Shown here: in pieces, positions 22,591-34,914 of the stretch | Layout: every line of letters begins with the position of its first letter | Numbering within the stretch: the first letter of the stretch is position 1 | Origin: Rhodospirillaceae bacterium | Lineage (GTDB): Bacteria; Pseudomonadota; Alphaproteobacteria; UBA6615 | NCBI GenBank assembly: GCA_018667335.1 | Contig: JABIVD010000011.1 | Location: 1-64,000 of the forward strand | Reading direction: 5' to 3' | DNA length: 64,000 bases | Notes under the pieces: model-generated | Databases searched by the model: none | What the model was told of the DNA's origin: nothing | The model's input: the letters and a program-made list of their open reading frames with translations, nothing else | Translations under genes and position numbers: made by a program

Positions 22591-23280
22591 TTATTCTGCG
22601 GCATTCTTCCGGTCATTCGCCTGTTCCAGAATCGACTGTCCGGTCGCCTCCCAATCTTTCAGGAATGCAGCCAAACCATTATCCGTCAGCGGATGCTTGT
22701 ACAGCTGACGCAATACGTTCGGCGGCAAGGTCACGACATGCGCGCCCGCCATGGCAGATTCGACCACATGGGCCGGACCGCGGATCGAAGCCACGAGAAC
22801 CTCGGTCTCGAAATTGTCGTACTGGGCATAGATCTCGACGATGTCCTCGATCAGATCGATGCCGCGCAATCCGATATCGTCGAGCCGCCCCACGAACGGC
22901 GAGATGAAGCTCGCGCCCGCCTTGGCCGCCAGAACGGCCTGAGCCGCCGAGAAGCAAAGGGTCACATTGACCATGATGTCGCGGTCACGCAGCGCCTTAC
23001 ATGCCTTCAGACCGTCGGGCGTCAAGGGAACCTTGATCGTCACATTCGACGCGATGACGGAGAGCACGTCGGCCTCGGCCATCATGGTCTCGAAATCCGT
23101 TGCCGTGACCTCTGCGCTGACCGGCCCGGGAACGACGTCGCAAATCTCGGCGATGACATCGAGCATGTTACGCCCCGACTTCGCGATCAGGGACGGGTTC
23201 GTGGTCACCCCATCCACAAGTCCGCTGTCGGCCAGATCACGAATTTCCGCCAGATCAGCGGTATCCACAAAAAACTTCAT
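22591..23280 (-). CDS. Transaldolase / fructose-6-phosphate aldolase family
   Basis: A 229-residue protein of the short (TalC/FSA, MipB) transaldolase family. It starts [20 protein letters not shown], and the Schiff-base lysine is Lys83 in [12 protein letters not shown]. The segment GADLSPFVGR of the family appears as [16 protein letters not shown]. In alphaproteobacteria such proteins supply transaldolase for the pentose phosphate pathway, though some act as FSA. The ATG at 23280 is chosen because GAAGGAATTCGGGGA precedes it. It is divergent from priA, with 110 nt between starts for two promoters. Confidence 0.92.
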   Translation of the reverse strand: MKFFVDTADLAEIRDLADSGLVDGVTTNPSLIAKSGRNMLDVIAEICDVVPGPVSAEVTATDFETMMAEADVLSVIASNVTIKVPLTPDGLKACKALRDRDIMVNVTLCFSAAQAVLAAKAGASFISPFVGRLDDIGLRGIDLIEDIVEIYAQYDNFETEVLVASIRGPAHVVESAMAGAHVVTLPPNVLRQLYKHPLTDNGLAAFLKDWEATGQSILEQANDRKNAAE

Positions 23281-23390
23281 TCCCCGAATTCCTTCTTTCG
23301 CGTCGTGTTTTCGATGCGCCAGGAAATTGTTCTCGCAATCGCCTGCGCCATGCGTTGGCCGACTGCGAGTCGCCGGATAAAGTGTACCCG

Positions 23391-25607
23391 ATGCCCCTGA
23401 CCGACACCACCACACCCGGACACGACAACCCGACGGAAATGGCCGCCGATACAATCAGCGTATTGCTGCCGCTGCCCGTTGCCGGCCCCTATGACTACAA
23501 GGTGCCGCCGGACATGATTCTGCAACCCGGTGACTTCGTGCATGCACCGCTCGGGTCGCGCGAGATGACGGGCGTGGTGTGGGGGCCTGCCGCCGGGGAT
23601 GTGGATGAAAAAAAATTACGCCCGATCACCGAACGCATCGAGACCCGCCCGCTGCCTGAGCAGTCGCGGCGGTTTATAGATTGGGTTGCTGCCTACACAT
23701 TGAGCGCCCCGGGGGCGGTGCTGCGCATGGCGTTGCGCACGCCCGACGCGCTGGCGCCACCCAAACCCGTTACGGCCTATCTGGCGGCCACTCCACCCGA
23801 GGGGCTGCGCATCACGCCAGCGCGCGCGCGGGTGATGGACGTAATGCGAGACGGCCCGCCCCTCACCGCCCGCGACCTGGCGAATGAAGCAGGGGTCACG
23901 CAAAGTGTGATCAAGGGACTGGCGGATGCGGGCGCGCTTGAGCGGGTCGAGCTGGCCCCGCCGCCCGCCTTCCCGGTCCCCGATGTCTCGCGCGCCAGCA
24001 TGACGCTCTCGGACGACCAGGCGCAGGCTGCGCGGGCGCTGTGTGATGATGTGGTGGCCGATTGTTTTTCGGTCACGCTGCTGGACGGGGTGACGGGGTC
24101 GGGGAAAACCGAAGTCTATTTCGAAGCACTCGCCGCGGCGCTCACAGCCGGTAATCAAGTGCTGGTGTTGTTGCCCGAGATCGCACTCACGCCCCAATGG
24201 CTCGACCGGTTCGAACGGCGGTTCGGCGTGGCACCCGCGGTCTGGCATTCAGACCTCGGCCAGGTGCGCCGGCGCAAGACATGGCGGGCCGTGGCCGACG
24301 GGGATGCCCGCGTGGTGGTGGGTGCCCGCTCCGCGCTTTTCCTGCCCTTCCCCGAGCTTGGACTGCTGATCGTCGACGAAGAACATGAATCCGCCTTCAA
24401 GCAGGAAGACGGCGTGTCCTATCACGGGCGCGACATGGCCGTCGTGCGTGCCCGGATCGCCGATTGCCCGATCATCGTCGCGTCCGCAACGCCGTCACTG
24501 GAGACCCGCGTCAATGTCGAACGGGAACGTTACAAGGCGATCGCACTTCCCGAACGGTTCGGCCTGTCGGCGTTGCCGACCATCGAGACAATCGACATGC
24601 GCGACAGCGAACTGCGCGCCGACCGCTTCCTCTCGGACCCGCTGGTGAGCGCGCTCACCCAGAATATTGCCGATGGGGAACAGGCGCTCCTGTTCCTCAA
24701 CCGGCGGGGTTACGCCCCGCTGACACTGTGCCGGACGTGCGGCCACCGTTTCGCCTGTCCGAGCTGTAGCGCGTGGCTCACCGAGCACCGGTTCCGCAAG
24801 CGGCTACAGTGCCATCATTGCGGCTATGAGGTGCCGGCCCCGACGAACTGCCCGTCTTGCGACAACGCAGACACGCTCGTGGCCTGCGGCCCGGGGGTCG
24901 AGCGGATTGCCGAAGAGGTCCGGGCGCTGCTGCCCGATGCGCGCATGGAAATCATGACCAGCGACACCATGCGTGGCCCAGAGGCCGCACAGCAGCTGGT
25001 TCGTGCGGTCGAGAATCAGGAGATCGACATTCTGATCGGCACCCAGATGGTCGCCAAGGGTCATCATTTTCCGAATCTGACTCTCGTCGGGATCGTCGAC
25101 GCAGACCTGGGACTCTCCGGCGGCGACCTGCGCGCCGCCGAACGCACCTATCAGGTGCTGCAACAGGTGTCTGGCCGTGCCGGCCGCGCCGAGCGTCCGG
25201 GCCGGGTGCTGATCCAGACCTTCCAGCCCGATCATCCCGTCATGCAGGCCCTGGCAACGGGTGACCGGGACGGGTTCATGGCGCTCGAGACGGACGCACG
25301 TCGAGCCGGTGCCTGGCCACCGTTCGGACGCCTGGCGGCCGTTATTGTCTCGAGCCGGGATCCGCAGGTCGCCGACGAGCTGGCACGCGCCCTCGCCCGC
25401 TGCGCGCCCGACGGACCCGATGTGCGGGTGCTCGGGCCCGCACCCGCGCCGCTCGCTCTTCTACGCGGCCAGCATCGGCGTCGGCTTTTGCTCAAGGCCG
25501 GGCTGGACCAGCCGATCCAGGGGCTCGTCCGTGCCTGGTTCGCGCAGATCAAGGTTCCCTCAAGCGCACGGGTGCGCGTGGATATCGACCCGTATAGTTT
25601 CCTTTAG
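23391..25607 (+). CDS. priA: Primosomal protein N' (PriA helicase)
   Basis: Restarts stalled replication forks. With a start at 23391 the protein has 738 residues: N-terminal DNA-binding domain ([13 protein letters not shown]), a winged-helix part, then helicase motifs GVTGSGKT at 233-240, [14 protein letters not shown] and [10 protein letters not shown]. The zinc-binding cysteines are visible in [13 protein letters not shown] and [17 protein letters not shown]. The C-terminal domain has [18 protein letters not shown] and [14 protein letters not shown] second ATG at 23439 is an alternative start. It is followed after 261 nt by the F1 ATP synthase operon. Confidence 0.96.
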   Translation: MPLTDTTTPGHDNPTEMAADTISVLLPLPVAGPYDYKVPPDMILQPGDFVHAPLGSREMTGVVWGPAAGDVDEKKLRPITERIETRPLPEQSRRFIDWVAAYTLSAPGAVLRMALRTPDALAPPKPVTAYLAATPPEGLRITPARARVMDVMRDGPPLTARDLANEAGVTQSVIKGLADAGALERVELAPPPAFPVPDVSRASMTLSDDQAQAARALCDDVVADCFSVTLLDGVTGSGKTEVYFEALAAALTAGNQVLVLLPEIALTPQWLDRFERRFGVAPAVWHSDLGQVRRRKTWRAVADGDARVVVGARSALFLPFPELGLLIVDEEHESAFKQEDGVSYHGRDMAVVRARIADCPIIVASATPSLETRVNVERERYKAIALPERFGLSALPTIETIDMRDSELRADRFLSDPLVSALTQNIADGEQALLFLNRRGYAPLTLCRTCGHRFACPSCSAWLTEHRFRKRLQCHHCGYEVPAPTNCPSCDNADTLVACGPGVERIAEEVRALLPDARMEIMTSDTMRGPEAAQQLVRAVENQEIDILIGTQMVAKGHHFPNLTLVGIVDADLGLSGGDLRAAERTYQVLQQVSGRAGRAERPGRVLIQTFQPDHPVMQALATGDRDGFMALETDARRAGAWPPFGRLAAVIVSSRDPQVADELARALARCAPDGPDVRVLGPAPAPLALLRGQHRRRLLLKAGLDQPIQGLVRAWFAQIKVPSSARVRVDIDPYSFL

Positions 25608-25797
25608 AATCCGAGTTGTCCGGCGCATGTCGGGTCACGACGACAATGCGCGACGAATCGCCGCCGAGGCGAACCACCGAAAATCCGGCGCTTTTCTACA
25701 GTTTTTGCACTGCGGTACGCTTGCCAGCCCCCAAGCCTTATGCTACCAAGCGCCTGCTTCATCGGCGGGGTTCTTCTCGTCAGACGGCAGCCGAAAA

Positions 25798-25811
25798 ATA
25801 TCTATAGATAT
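25798..25811. promoter_or_regulatory. AT-rich palindrome in the atp operon leader
   Basis: ATATCTATAGATAT is a perfect 14-nt palindrome about 60 nt before the atpH start. It stands out in a GC-rich genome and lies in the only non-coding stretch before the atp operon (25608-25868). It could be a regulator site, part of a promoter, or chance; no factor can be named. Confidence 0.35.
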
Positions 25812-25868
25812 CAATCGGTTAAAACTAATCGCGCAAGCAAAAACGAGCTCCGGGGGGGCGGTCGCAAA

Positions 25869-26426
25869 GTGGCGGCGGATACAAGTGTTGTCGGTGATAT
25901 CGCGGAACGGTACGGGCTCGCACTCTACGAGCTCGCGGACGAGGCCAAATGCCTCGACGAAGTGGCCAGCGATCTCGCAGACCTGAAAGAACTCATTGCG
26001 GACAGCGAGGAGCTGACGAAGCTCCTGCGTTCGCCATTGATCAACCGCGACGACAAGGCGGGTGCAATGGCGGCGATCCTGGTGCAAGGCGGCGCGAACG
26101 AACTGACCCGGCGCTTTGTCGGTGTCGCAGCAGAAAACAGCCGGCTGTTCGCCCTGGCCGCCATGATCGAGGCCTATCTGGACGAACTCGCGCGCCGGCG
26201 CGGTGAAATCACCGCCGAGGTGACGTCAGCCCGCGCGTTGAATGATGAACAACTGCAGCAGCTCACGGAGAGTTTGCGTGCAAAGTTGGGTGGAAAAATA
26301 TCCGTCGAACCGAAAGTGGATCCCTCGCTCATTGGCGGGTTGGTGGTCCGGGTCGGTTCGCGGATGATCGATGCATCGCTGAAAACCAAGCTTCAGCGCC
26401 TGCAGTTTGCCATGAAGGGAGCGTAG
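25869..26426 (+). CDS. atpH: ATP synthase F1 delta subunit
   Basis: The delta subunit (185 residues) links the F1 head to the peripheral stalk. The sequence VVGDIAERYGLALYELADE at the start and the C-terminal LIGGLVVRVGSRMIDASLKTK are typical. I start at the GTG at 25869 because a G-rich site lies about 9 nt before it and the length then fits the family; the frame stays open upstream but that part is unrelated. It opens an F1-only operon atpHAGDC; Fo genes are elsewhere, as usual in alphaproteobacteria. Confidence 0.94.
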   Translation: MAADTSVVGDIAERYGLALYELADEAKCLDEVASDLADLKELIADSEELTKLLRSPLINRDDKAGAMAAILVQGGANELTRRFVGVAAENSRLFALAAMIEAYLDELARRRGEITAEVTSARALNDEQLQQLTESLRAKLGGKISVEPKVDPSLIGGLVVRVGSRMIDASLKTKLQRLQFAMKGA

Positions 26427-26429
26427 AGG

Positions 26430-27959
<1,530 letters not shown>

Positions 27960-27995
27960 AACCCTACGGACCGCAGCAAGCGCAAAGACAAGACG

Positions 27996-28898
27996 ATGGC
28001 AAACCTCAAGGAATTCCGCGTCAGGATCGCGTCAGTAAAATCGACGCAGCGCATTACGTCGGCCATGAAGATGGTTGCCGCTGCGAAGCTGCGCCGTGCG
28101 CAGGAAGAAGCGATTGCGGCGCGGCCATATTCCGAGCGCATGGAACGTATGCTTGGCTCGCTCGCGCAAAGTGCCGCGGCGTCGGGCAACGCACCGCCCC
28201 TGCTCGCCGGCAGCGGTAAGGACCACACCCACCTGCTCGTGGTCATGACGACCGATCGCGGCCTGTGCGGCGGCTTCAACGGCAGCGTAGGCCGAGTGAC
28301 GCGGCAGAAAATTCTTTCCCTCCGCGCCGAAGGCAAAGAGGTCAAACTGCTCATCGTCGGCCGCAAGGGCCGCGGCATACTGCGGGCCGAATTCGGCAAC
28401 ATGATCATCGACACGCTCGAGGACACGGCGCGACCCGCACCCCGCTTCGAGACCGCGGTCGAGATCGCACAGCGCGTGCGCACGATGTTCGAGGCCGGCG
28501 AAATCGATGTCTGCACCATCATTTACAACAAATTCATTTCGGCGCTGACGCAGGAAGTAACCCCGCAACAGCTCATTCCGTTCGCCCTGCCCGAGGCCGA
28601 TGCTTCGGACGCCGCGGATACCGATACGGAGGTCGCGGCCAACGCGGCCTATGAGTACGAGCCGGACGAGCAAGAAATACTGACGGATCTGCTGCCGCGA
28701 AACCTGTCGGTTCAGGTCTTTCGCTCGATGCTCGAATCCTTCGCCTCCGAACAGGGTGCGCGGATGACGGCCATGGACAGCGCCACACGAAATGCAGGTG
28801 ACATGATCAACCGTCTGACCATCCAGTACAACCGAACACGCCAGGCGGCGATTACCACCGAACTCATCGAAATCATCTCTGGCGCTGAAGCGCTCTAG
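27996..28898 (+). CDS. atpG: ATP synthase F1 gamma subunit
   Basis: Central rotor shaft of F1, 300 residues. The conserved N-terminal helix reads [26 protein letters not shown] and the C-terminal helix [28 protein letters not shown]; both form the coiled coil inside the hexamer. An acidic stretch near residues 196-225 ([20 protein letters not shown]) is longer than in E. coli, in line with other alphaproteobacteria. The spacing to atpA is 36 nt. Confidence 0.98.
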   Translation: MANLKEFRVRIASVKSTQRITSAMKMVAAAKLRRAQEEAIAARPYSERMERMLGSLAQSAAASGNAPPLLAGSGKDHTHLLVVMTTDRGLCGGFNGSVGRVTRQKILSLRAEGKEVKLLIVGRKGRGILRAEFGNMIIDTLEDTARPAPRFETAVEIAQRVRTMFEAGEIDVCTIIYNKFISALTQEVTPQQLIPFALPEADASDAADTDTEVAANAAYEYEPDEQEILTDLLPRNLSVQVFRSMLESFASEQGARMTAMDSATRNAGDMINRLTIQYNRTRQAAITTELIEIISGAEAL

Positions 28899-30353
<1,455 letters not shown>

Positions 30354-30366
30354 CAGGAGATGACGC

Positions 30367-30789
30367 GTGGCGGATAACGCGGTTCAGTTCGAACTTGTAT
30401 CACCCGAGAAGCTGTTGCTCTCGGAGGATGTCGAGATGGTGGTGGTGCCCGGCGTCGAAGGTGACTTCGGTGTTCTGCCAGGCCATGCGCCGATGATTTC
30501 GACCGTGCGCCCCGGCGTGATCCATGTGTTCGAGGGTGGTTCGGTGAAAACACGCATCTTCGTGGCCGGCGGGTTCGCCGAAGTCACGACGGAGCGCTGC
30601 ACCATTTTGGCCGAAGAAGCCGTCGCACTCGACGATATCGACCGGGCCGGCGTCGAGAAAGACCTGCAGGACGCGAACGAAGATATCCGCGATGCCGGCG
30701 GGGATGCGACCCAATTGGCGCTGGCGGAAGCACGCGCAGATACCGCACGCGCGAAACTCGTCTCACTCGACAATCTGGTTTATCAATAA
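30367..30789 (+). CDS. atpC: ATP synthase F1 epsilon subunit
   Basis: Regulatory rotor subunit with an N-terminal beta-sandwich (VQFELVSPEKLLLSEDVEMV, GDFGVLPGHAPMIS) and a C-terminal helical pair. It has 140 residues, the usual size. The start is a GTG at 30367; AGGAGA lies 7 nt upstream and an ATG inside that region is out of frame. It ends the atpHAGDC operon. Confidence 0.95.
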   Translation: MADNAVQFELVSPEKLLLSEDVEMVVVPGVEGDFGVLPGHAPMISTVRPGVIHVFEGGSVKTRIFVAGGFAEVTTERCTILAEEAVALDDIDRAGVEKDLQDANEDIRDAGGDATQLALAEARADTARAKLVSLDNLVYQ

Positions 30790-30831
30790 AATCAATGATT
30801 TGCCCTAATTTGCACTTCTGTGCACAGGGTT

Positions 30832-30861
30832 TTGACAGCACGACATATCCGACGATATATA
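30832..30861 (+). promoter_or_regulatory. Sigma70-like promoter for the ferritin-like gene
   Basis: TTGACA at 30832-30837 is followed after 18 nt by TATATA at 30856-30861, overlapping a TATAAT at 30858-30863 with a 20-nt spacer. This lies 49 nt before the start of the ferritin-like gene and after atpC, so that gene is likely transcribed independently of the atp operon. Confidence 0.55.
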
Positions 30862-30909
30862 ATGGTGACGCGGACTTTGGATTCGCATGCCATTCGTTGA
30901 TGTGACGTC

Positions 30910-31743
30910 ATGATCGAAGATCAGAGTAGACACTGGACGCCCGACGACATCCCATGGGACCAGTTCGACCCTACAAAGGTTGACCCGGAGATGCTGCGCA
31001 TCGTGAAGGCGGCGGCCATGGTCGAGTTCAATGGCAACATCTACGCCGACTATCTGTGCAACATTTTTAACGACGACCCGGAATTCCAGGCCGCCGCGCG
31101 GCGCTGGTCTCTCGAAGAGGTCCAGCATGGCGAGGTGCTGGCGCGCTGGGCGAAGATGGCCGACCCCGATTTCGATTTCGAAACCCGCTTTGCCGATTTC
31201 TCCGAGAAAATTCAGCTTCCGGTCACGGCCGAGCAATCCGTCCGCGGCACGCGCTGCGGCGAACTGGTCGCACGTTGCATGGTCGAGGTCGGGACCTCGT
31301 CCTATTACACCGCGCTACGCGAAGCGACCGACGAGCCGGTACTGCGGGATATTTGCCGCCGGATCGCCCATGACGAGATCCGGCACTACAAGCTCTTCTA
31401 TACTCACATGGAGCGCTACCGGACGATCGAGCGGTTGGGGCGGATCAAGCGGCTCATGGTCGGGATCGGACGGATCGGCGAGACCGAGGACGACGAACTC
31501 GCCTACGCCTATCACGCCGCCAACAACAACGGCGAGCCCTACGACCGCAAGCGGTGTGTTCGCGCCTATATGTCTCGTGCCTACGGCTTCTACGAGACCC
31601 ACCATGTGGAACGCGCGGTGACGCTGATCTTCAAGGCCATGGGCTTTTCACCGCACGGCAAGATCGCCAACTGGATCGCCCGCCTCACCTGCTGGTTCAT
31701 GAACTTGCGCGCCAACAATCGCGACGAGCCGGCAACGGCCTGA
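30910..31743 (+). CDS. Ferritin-like di-iron protein, unknown substrate
   Basis: A 277-residue helical protein with a complete set of carboxylate-bridged di-iron ligands: Glu39 (MVEFNGN), Glu70 and His73 (LEEVQHGE), Glu126 (MVEVGTSSYY), and Glu156 and His159 (HDEIRHYKLF). This matches ferritin-like/rubrerythrin-type oxidases and desaturases. The C-terminal 70 residues end in a hydrophobic amphipathic stretch (KIANWIARLTCWFMNLRAN), so membrane association is possible. No close Shine-Dalgarno is seen before the ATG. The function is unknown; a hydroxylase or oxidative-stress role is plausible. The stop lies inside a 26-bp tandem duplication. Confidence 0.8.
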   Translation: MIEDQSRHWTPDDIPWDQFDPTKVDPEMLRIVKAAAMVEFNGNIYADYLCNIFNDDPEFQAAARRWSLEEVQHGEVLARWAKMADPDFDFETRFADFSEKIQLPVTAEQSVRGTRCGELVARCMVEVGTSSYYTALREATDEPVLRDICRRIAHDEIRHYKLFYTHMERYRTIERLGRIKRLMVGIGRIGETEDDELAYAYHAANNNGEPYDRKRCVRAYMSRAYGFYETHHVERAVTLIFKAMGFSPHGKIANWIARLTCWFMNLRANNRDEPATA

Positions 31744-31774
31744 AATCAGACGAGCCGGCAACGGCCTGAAATCA
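31723..31774. repeat. 26-bp perfect tandem duplication across a stop codon
   Basis: The 26-bp unit at 31723-31748, beginning GACGAGCCGGCAACGG and including the TGA stop of the ferritin-like gene, is repeated without change at 31749-31774. The second copy is non-coding because the first stop terminates the frame. The identity of the copies points to a recent duplication. Confidence 0.95.
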
Positions 31775-31797
31775 TACAAGCCTGCGAAAGCCTGCTT

Positions 31798-32286
31798 TCA
31801 AACAATGTGCGGCTGGAAGATCTCGACCAACGCCTCGTAGACCGGACGTTTGAAATCGACGATGACGCGCGGCAGCTCGCCGAGCCCGACCCATCGCCAG
31901 CGCCCGAACTCGGGTGATTCCACACCCCTAACGTCGATCTCGGCATCGTCGCCCAGATGGCGGAAGGCGAACCATTTCTGCATCTGGCCGCGCCACCGCC
32001 CTTTCCACGCCTGCCCGGACAATTCAGGCGGCAAATCATATTTCAGCCAGTCCGGCGCCTCGGCCAGGAACGCCACATTCGACACACTGGTTTCCTCGGA
32101 TAATTCCCGCAGGGCTGCGGCACGCGGCTCTTCGCCGGCATCGATGCCGCCCTGGGGCATCTGCCATGCGCCAGGGAAATCATCACGCTCGCCGACCCAC
32201 ACCCGGCCTTCAGGGTTGACCAGCATGATGCCGGCGCAGGGGCGGTAAAATTCGGCGTCGACCTCGGTCGCGATCAGCGTGCTCAC
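31798..32286 (-). CDS. rppH: RNA pyrophosphohydrolase (Nudix)
   Basis: Removes pyrophosphate from 5' triphosphate RNA ends and triggers RNase E decay. The 162-residue protein has YRPCAGIMLVNPEGRVWVGER near the N-terminus and the Nudix box at 46-68, with Glu52, Arg60-Glu61 and Glu64-Glu65; the usual Gly near the end of the box is Ser67. The start is the GTG at 32286, which overlaps the TGA of the upstream deacetylase-like gene by 4 nt, so the two are coupled. Typical RppH length supports this start. Confidence 0.93.
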   Translation of the reverse strand: MSTLIATEVDAEFYRPCAGIMLVNPEGRVWVGERDDFPGAWQMPQGGIDAGEEPRAAALRELSEETSVSNVAFLAEAPDWLKYDLPPELSGQAWKGRWRGQMQKWFAFRHLGDDAEIDVRGVESPEFGRWRWVGLGELPRVIVDFKRPVYEALVEIFQPHIV

Positions 32287-33668
32287 CGGTCCGCCTGTGT
32301 ATTGACCACCGCAGAGACGGGAACCAGGGTCAGGCCCTTGCTGTCCAGCGTCTGCGCCCATTCACGAACACGCTCGATCGTGACGGGGAACCCTTGACCG
32401 ATGGCGATCGAAACACCGGCATCCTTGGCGATCCGCTCGATCTCGGTCAGCCGCGCATCGATCGTCACGCGGGACACTTCGCGCGAGTCCAGGAAACGAT
32501 CATTGATCGCACGGGGAACCTGCATCTCGGAAGCCATGACTGTCGCGACACTACGCGCCGAGGAACGCGCATCGACATAGAGCAAACCCCGCGCCTTGAT
32601 CTCGGCCAGAATGGGCTGCATCGACTCGCGCGACGTCGTGAAGCGCGATCCCATATGGTTGACCACCCCGACATAACCGGTGACGCGCGACAGGGCCCAG
32701 CGCAGCCGCTCTTCGTTCTCATCGGGAGACAAGGTAACGAACAGCGCCCGCGGGCCAGGATCGTTGGCCGGGAAGTCGACGGGCTCCATCGGCAGATTGA
32801 GCAGCACCTCATGCCCCGCCGCGCGGGCGAGCCTGATCCATTGCTGGATGTTGTCGGCAAATGGCTGAAACGCCAGCGTGACTTCACCCGGTAAGCCCTG
32901 AATCGCAGCCTCCGTCGCGGCGCTCGAAAGCCCGAGTCCGCTGAGAATGACGGCGACGCGCGGGCGATCGGTGCGGCGGTCGGTCGGGCGCGCATATGCC
33001 TGCCATGGCTCGCGTCCATTCGCGCCGATCCGTGGCAACGGACCAAAGCTCGACTGCTCCACCAGCGCCGGGTCAGGTGCCGGCCGGAGGCCGCGGCCGG
33101 CCGGTGCGAGCTGCGGCAATTGTGGTACCGCCGGCGGTACCGATGCCACCTGCGGTGCTTTGTCAGGCTCCGGCGCAGGTGCCACGGCCGGTTCGGCCGG
33201 AGTTTCCATGCGGGGCTCAGCCGATGTCCCGGTCACTGCCTCAGACGCCGCGTCCGGTTCGGGCGCGATCGCCTGTGTCACGGGTGTCTGGGTCACGGGT
33301 GGCAATGGCGCCGGCTCGTCAGCATGCGTCGCCGCATCGGGTGATTCTGCACCATGTTCGACTGCCGCAGGCCCCATCGCCGTCGTCTCGGCGGGAGCTG
33401 GTTGCGCATCCCCGTGGCCCGCATCTCCGTCAGTCGCCGTCCCTTCAGGCGGTGCCGCAGCGAGTTCCGAATCCGTGGGCGGGTCGGCCGTGATTCCGAT
33501 AGCGATGGCAGCAACTAACCCGGCCAGCACGACAAAAAGCGCGACGGCAAGTATCGACGGCAGGAGAACACGCCCGTTCAATCGGGATCTCGGTTCACCG
33601 TAGTCTTCGCTCATACCCTGATCCGTACCCTGAGAGCCGTCCGAATGACTAGTTCGTGACCCGGACAT
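32283..33668 (-). CDS. Divergent polysaccharide deacetylase family protein
   Basis: A 461-residue membrane-anchored protein of the YibQ family. One N-terminal helix (about 35-57) follows a short cytoplasmic tail; then comes a 150-residue Ala/Pro/Glu/Thr-rich linker and the folded domain (about 235-455), with RVAVILSGLGLSS, LAFQPFADNI, EVLLNLPMEPVDFP, GVVNHMGSRFT and LLYVDARSS. The catalytic HxxxH metal site of true deacetylases is not evident. It is encoded between ctpA and rppH, overlapping both. The role is probably in envelope maintenance. An ATG at 33614 is an alternative start. Confidence 0.85.
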   Translation of the reverse strand: MSGSRTSHSDGSQGTDQGMSEDYGEPRSRLNGRVLLPSILAVALFVVLAGLVAAIAIGITADPPTDSELAAAPPEGTATDGDAGHGDAQPAPAETTAMGPAAVEHGAESPDAATHADEPAPLPPVTQTPVTQAIAPEPDAASEAVTGTSAEPRMETPAEPAVAPAPEPDKAPQVASVPPAVPQLPQLAPAGRGLRPAPDPALVEQSSFGPLPRIGANGREPWQAYARPTDRRTDRPRVAVILSGLGLSSAATEAAIQGLPGEVTLAFQPFADNIQQWIRLARAAGHEVLLNLPMEPVDFPANDPGPRALFVTLSPDENEERLRWALSRVTGYVGVVNHMGSRFTTSRESMQPILAEIKARGLLYVDARSSARSVATVMASEMQVPRAINDRFLDSREVSRVTIDARLTEIERIAKDAGVSIAIGQGFPVTIERVREWAQTLDSKGLTLVPVSAVVNTQADR

Positions 33669-34914
33669 TGTAGGTCGCGATCCCCTTCAGAAGATCGATG
33701 GCGCGGGCCAGCTGGTAATCCTCCGGCGCCGAGGTTTCCGTGCTCTGTGCACCATCCTCGGACTCAACACCTTCATTGTCGCGCGCGTTTCGCAGATCGC
33801 TTTCCCGGACTCGTTCCGGCGTGTCGGCGGTTTCGATACGGGCCTGCTCGACGATGATGTCGGGCATGATGCCGGTCTTCTGTACCGAGCGGCCACTCGG
33901 CGTGAAATAGGCCGCCGTCGTCAGGCGCATGGCACCATGACCCGGAATGGGCATGATGGTCTGCACGGAGCCTTTGCCAAAACTCTCGGTGCCCATGATG
34001 ACCGCCCGCTTGTGATCCTGAAGCGCACCGGCGACAATTTCCGATGCGGACGCAGATCCGCCATTGATCAGAACGACCATCGGCAGGCCATTGGCCAGAT
34101 CACCCTTCTTGGCATTGAACCGTTGGGAATCGTCTGCACTGCGGCCTCGTTGCGAGACAATCTCGCCGCGCTCCAGGAACGCATCAGAGACCGACACGGC
34201 CTCGTTCAGCAGGCCACCCGGATTGCGTCGCAGATCGAGCACAAGGCCGATCATGTCATCGCCAAGTTCGCTCTTCACATCGGCCATCGCGGCTTCGAGG
34301 CCCGTGGTCGTCTGCTCGTTGAAGGTCGTGATGCGGACATAACCGACCTTACCTTCGACCCGGCTGCGAACCGACTTGATGCGCACGACATCTCGGGTCA
34401 CGGCCACATCAAAGGGATCTCGGCCTTCACGCCGGATCGTCAGGTTGATGTCGGATCCGACCCGGCCGCGCATTTTATCAACCGCCTCGGAAAGGGTGAG
34501 CCCGAGCACCGTATCGCCGTCCAGATGGGTGATAAAATCACCGGCCTCAATGCCCGCGCGTGCCGCCGGGGTCTCATCGATGGGAGAGACCACCCTGACA
34601 AATCCCTGTTCCATGGTCACTTCGATACCGAGACCGCCGAATTCGCCACGAGTCTGCACCTGCATGTCACGGAAGCCATCCTCGTTCAGGTAACTCGAAT
34701 GGGGATCAAGGGATTGCAGCATGCCATTGATCGCTGCCTCGATAAGGTCCCCATCTTCTGTCTCGTCGACATACTGGGAGCGCACCCGCTCGAAGATGTC
34801 GCCAAACAATTCAAGCTGACGGAATGTTTCTTCGTCCGAGTCCGCGGCAATCGCGGCGACGGGAACGATAAAGAGCATCGCCGAGAATACGAACGCGGTG
34901 ATCAGATTGCGCAT
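33649..34914 (-). CDS. ctpA: Carboxy-terminal processing protease (S41)
   Basis: A 421-residue periplasmic serine protease. A signal peptide ends near residue 24 (VPVAAIAAD), followed by a PDZ domain (about 95-175) and the S41 core. The catalytic Ser/Lys pair appears as Ser289 in NGGSASASE and Lys314 in GTESFGKGSVQ, 25 residues apart as in Prc. It acts with the EnvC-like factor upstream, whose TAA shares one base with this ATG (TAATG). The C-terminal tail is acidic and low-complexity. In alphaproteobacteria this protease lies in the same envelope cluster. Confidence 0.95.
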   Translation of the reverse strand: MRNLITAFVFSAMLFIVPVAAIAADSDEETFRQLELFGDIFERVRSQYVDETEDGDLIEAAINGMLQSLDPHSSYLNEDGFRDMQVQTRGEFGGLGIEVTMEQGFVRVVSPIDETPAARAGIEAGDFITHLDGDTVLGLTLSEAVDKMRGRVGSDINLTIRREGRDPFDVAVTRDVVRIKSVRSRVEGKVGYVRITTFNEQTTTGLEAAMADVKSELGDDMIGLVLDLRRNPGGLLNEAVSVSDAFLERGEIVSQRGRSADDSQRFNAKKGDLANGLPMVVLINGGSASASEIVAGALQDHKRAVIMGTESFGKGSVQTIMPIPGHGAMRLTTAAYFTPSGRSVQKTGIMPDIIVEQARIETADTPERVRESDLRNARDNEGVESEDGAQSTETSAPEDYQLARAIDLLKGIATYNVRVTN

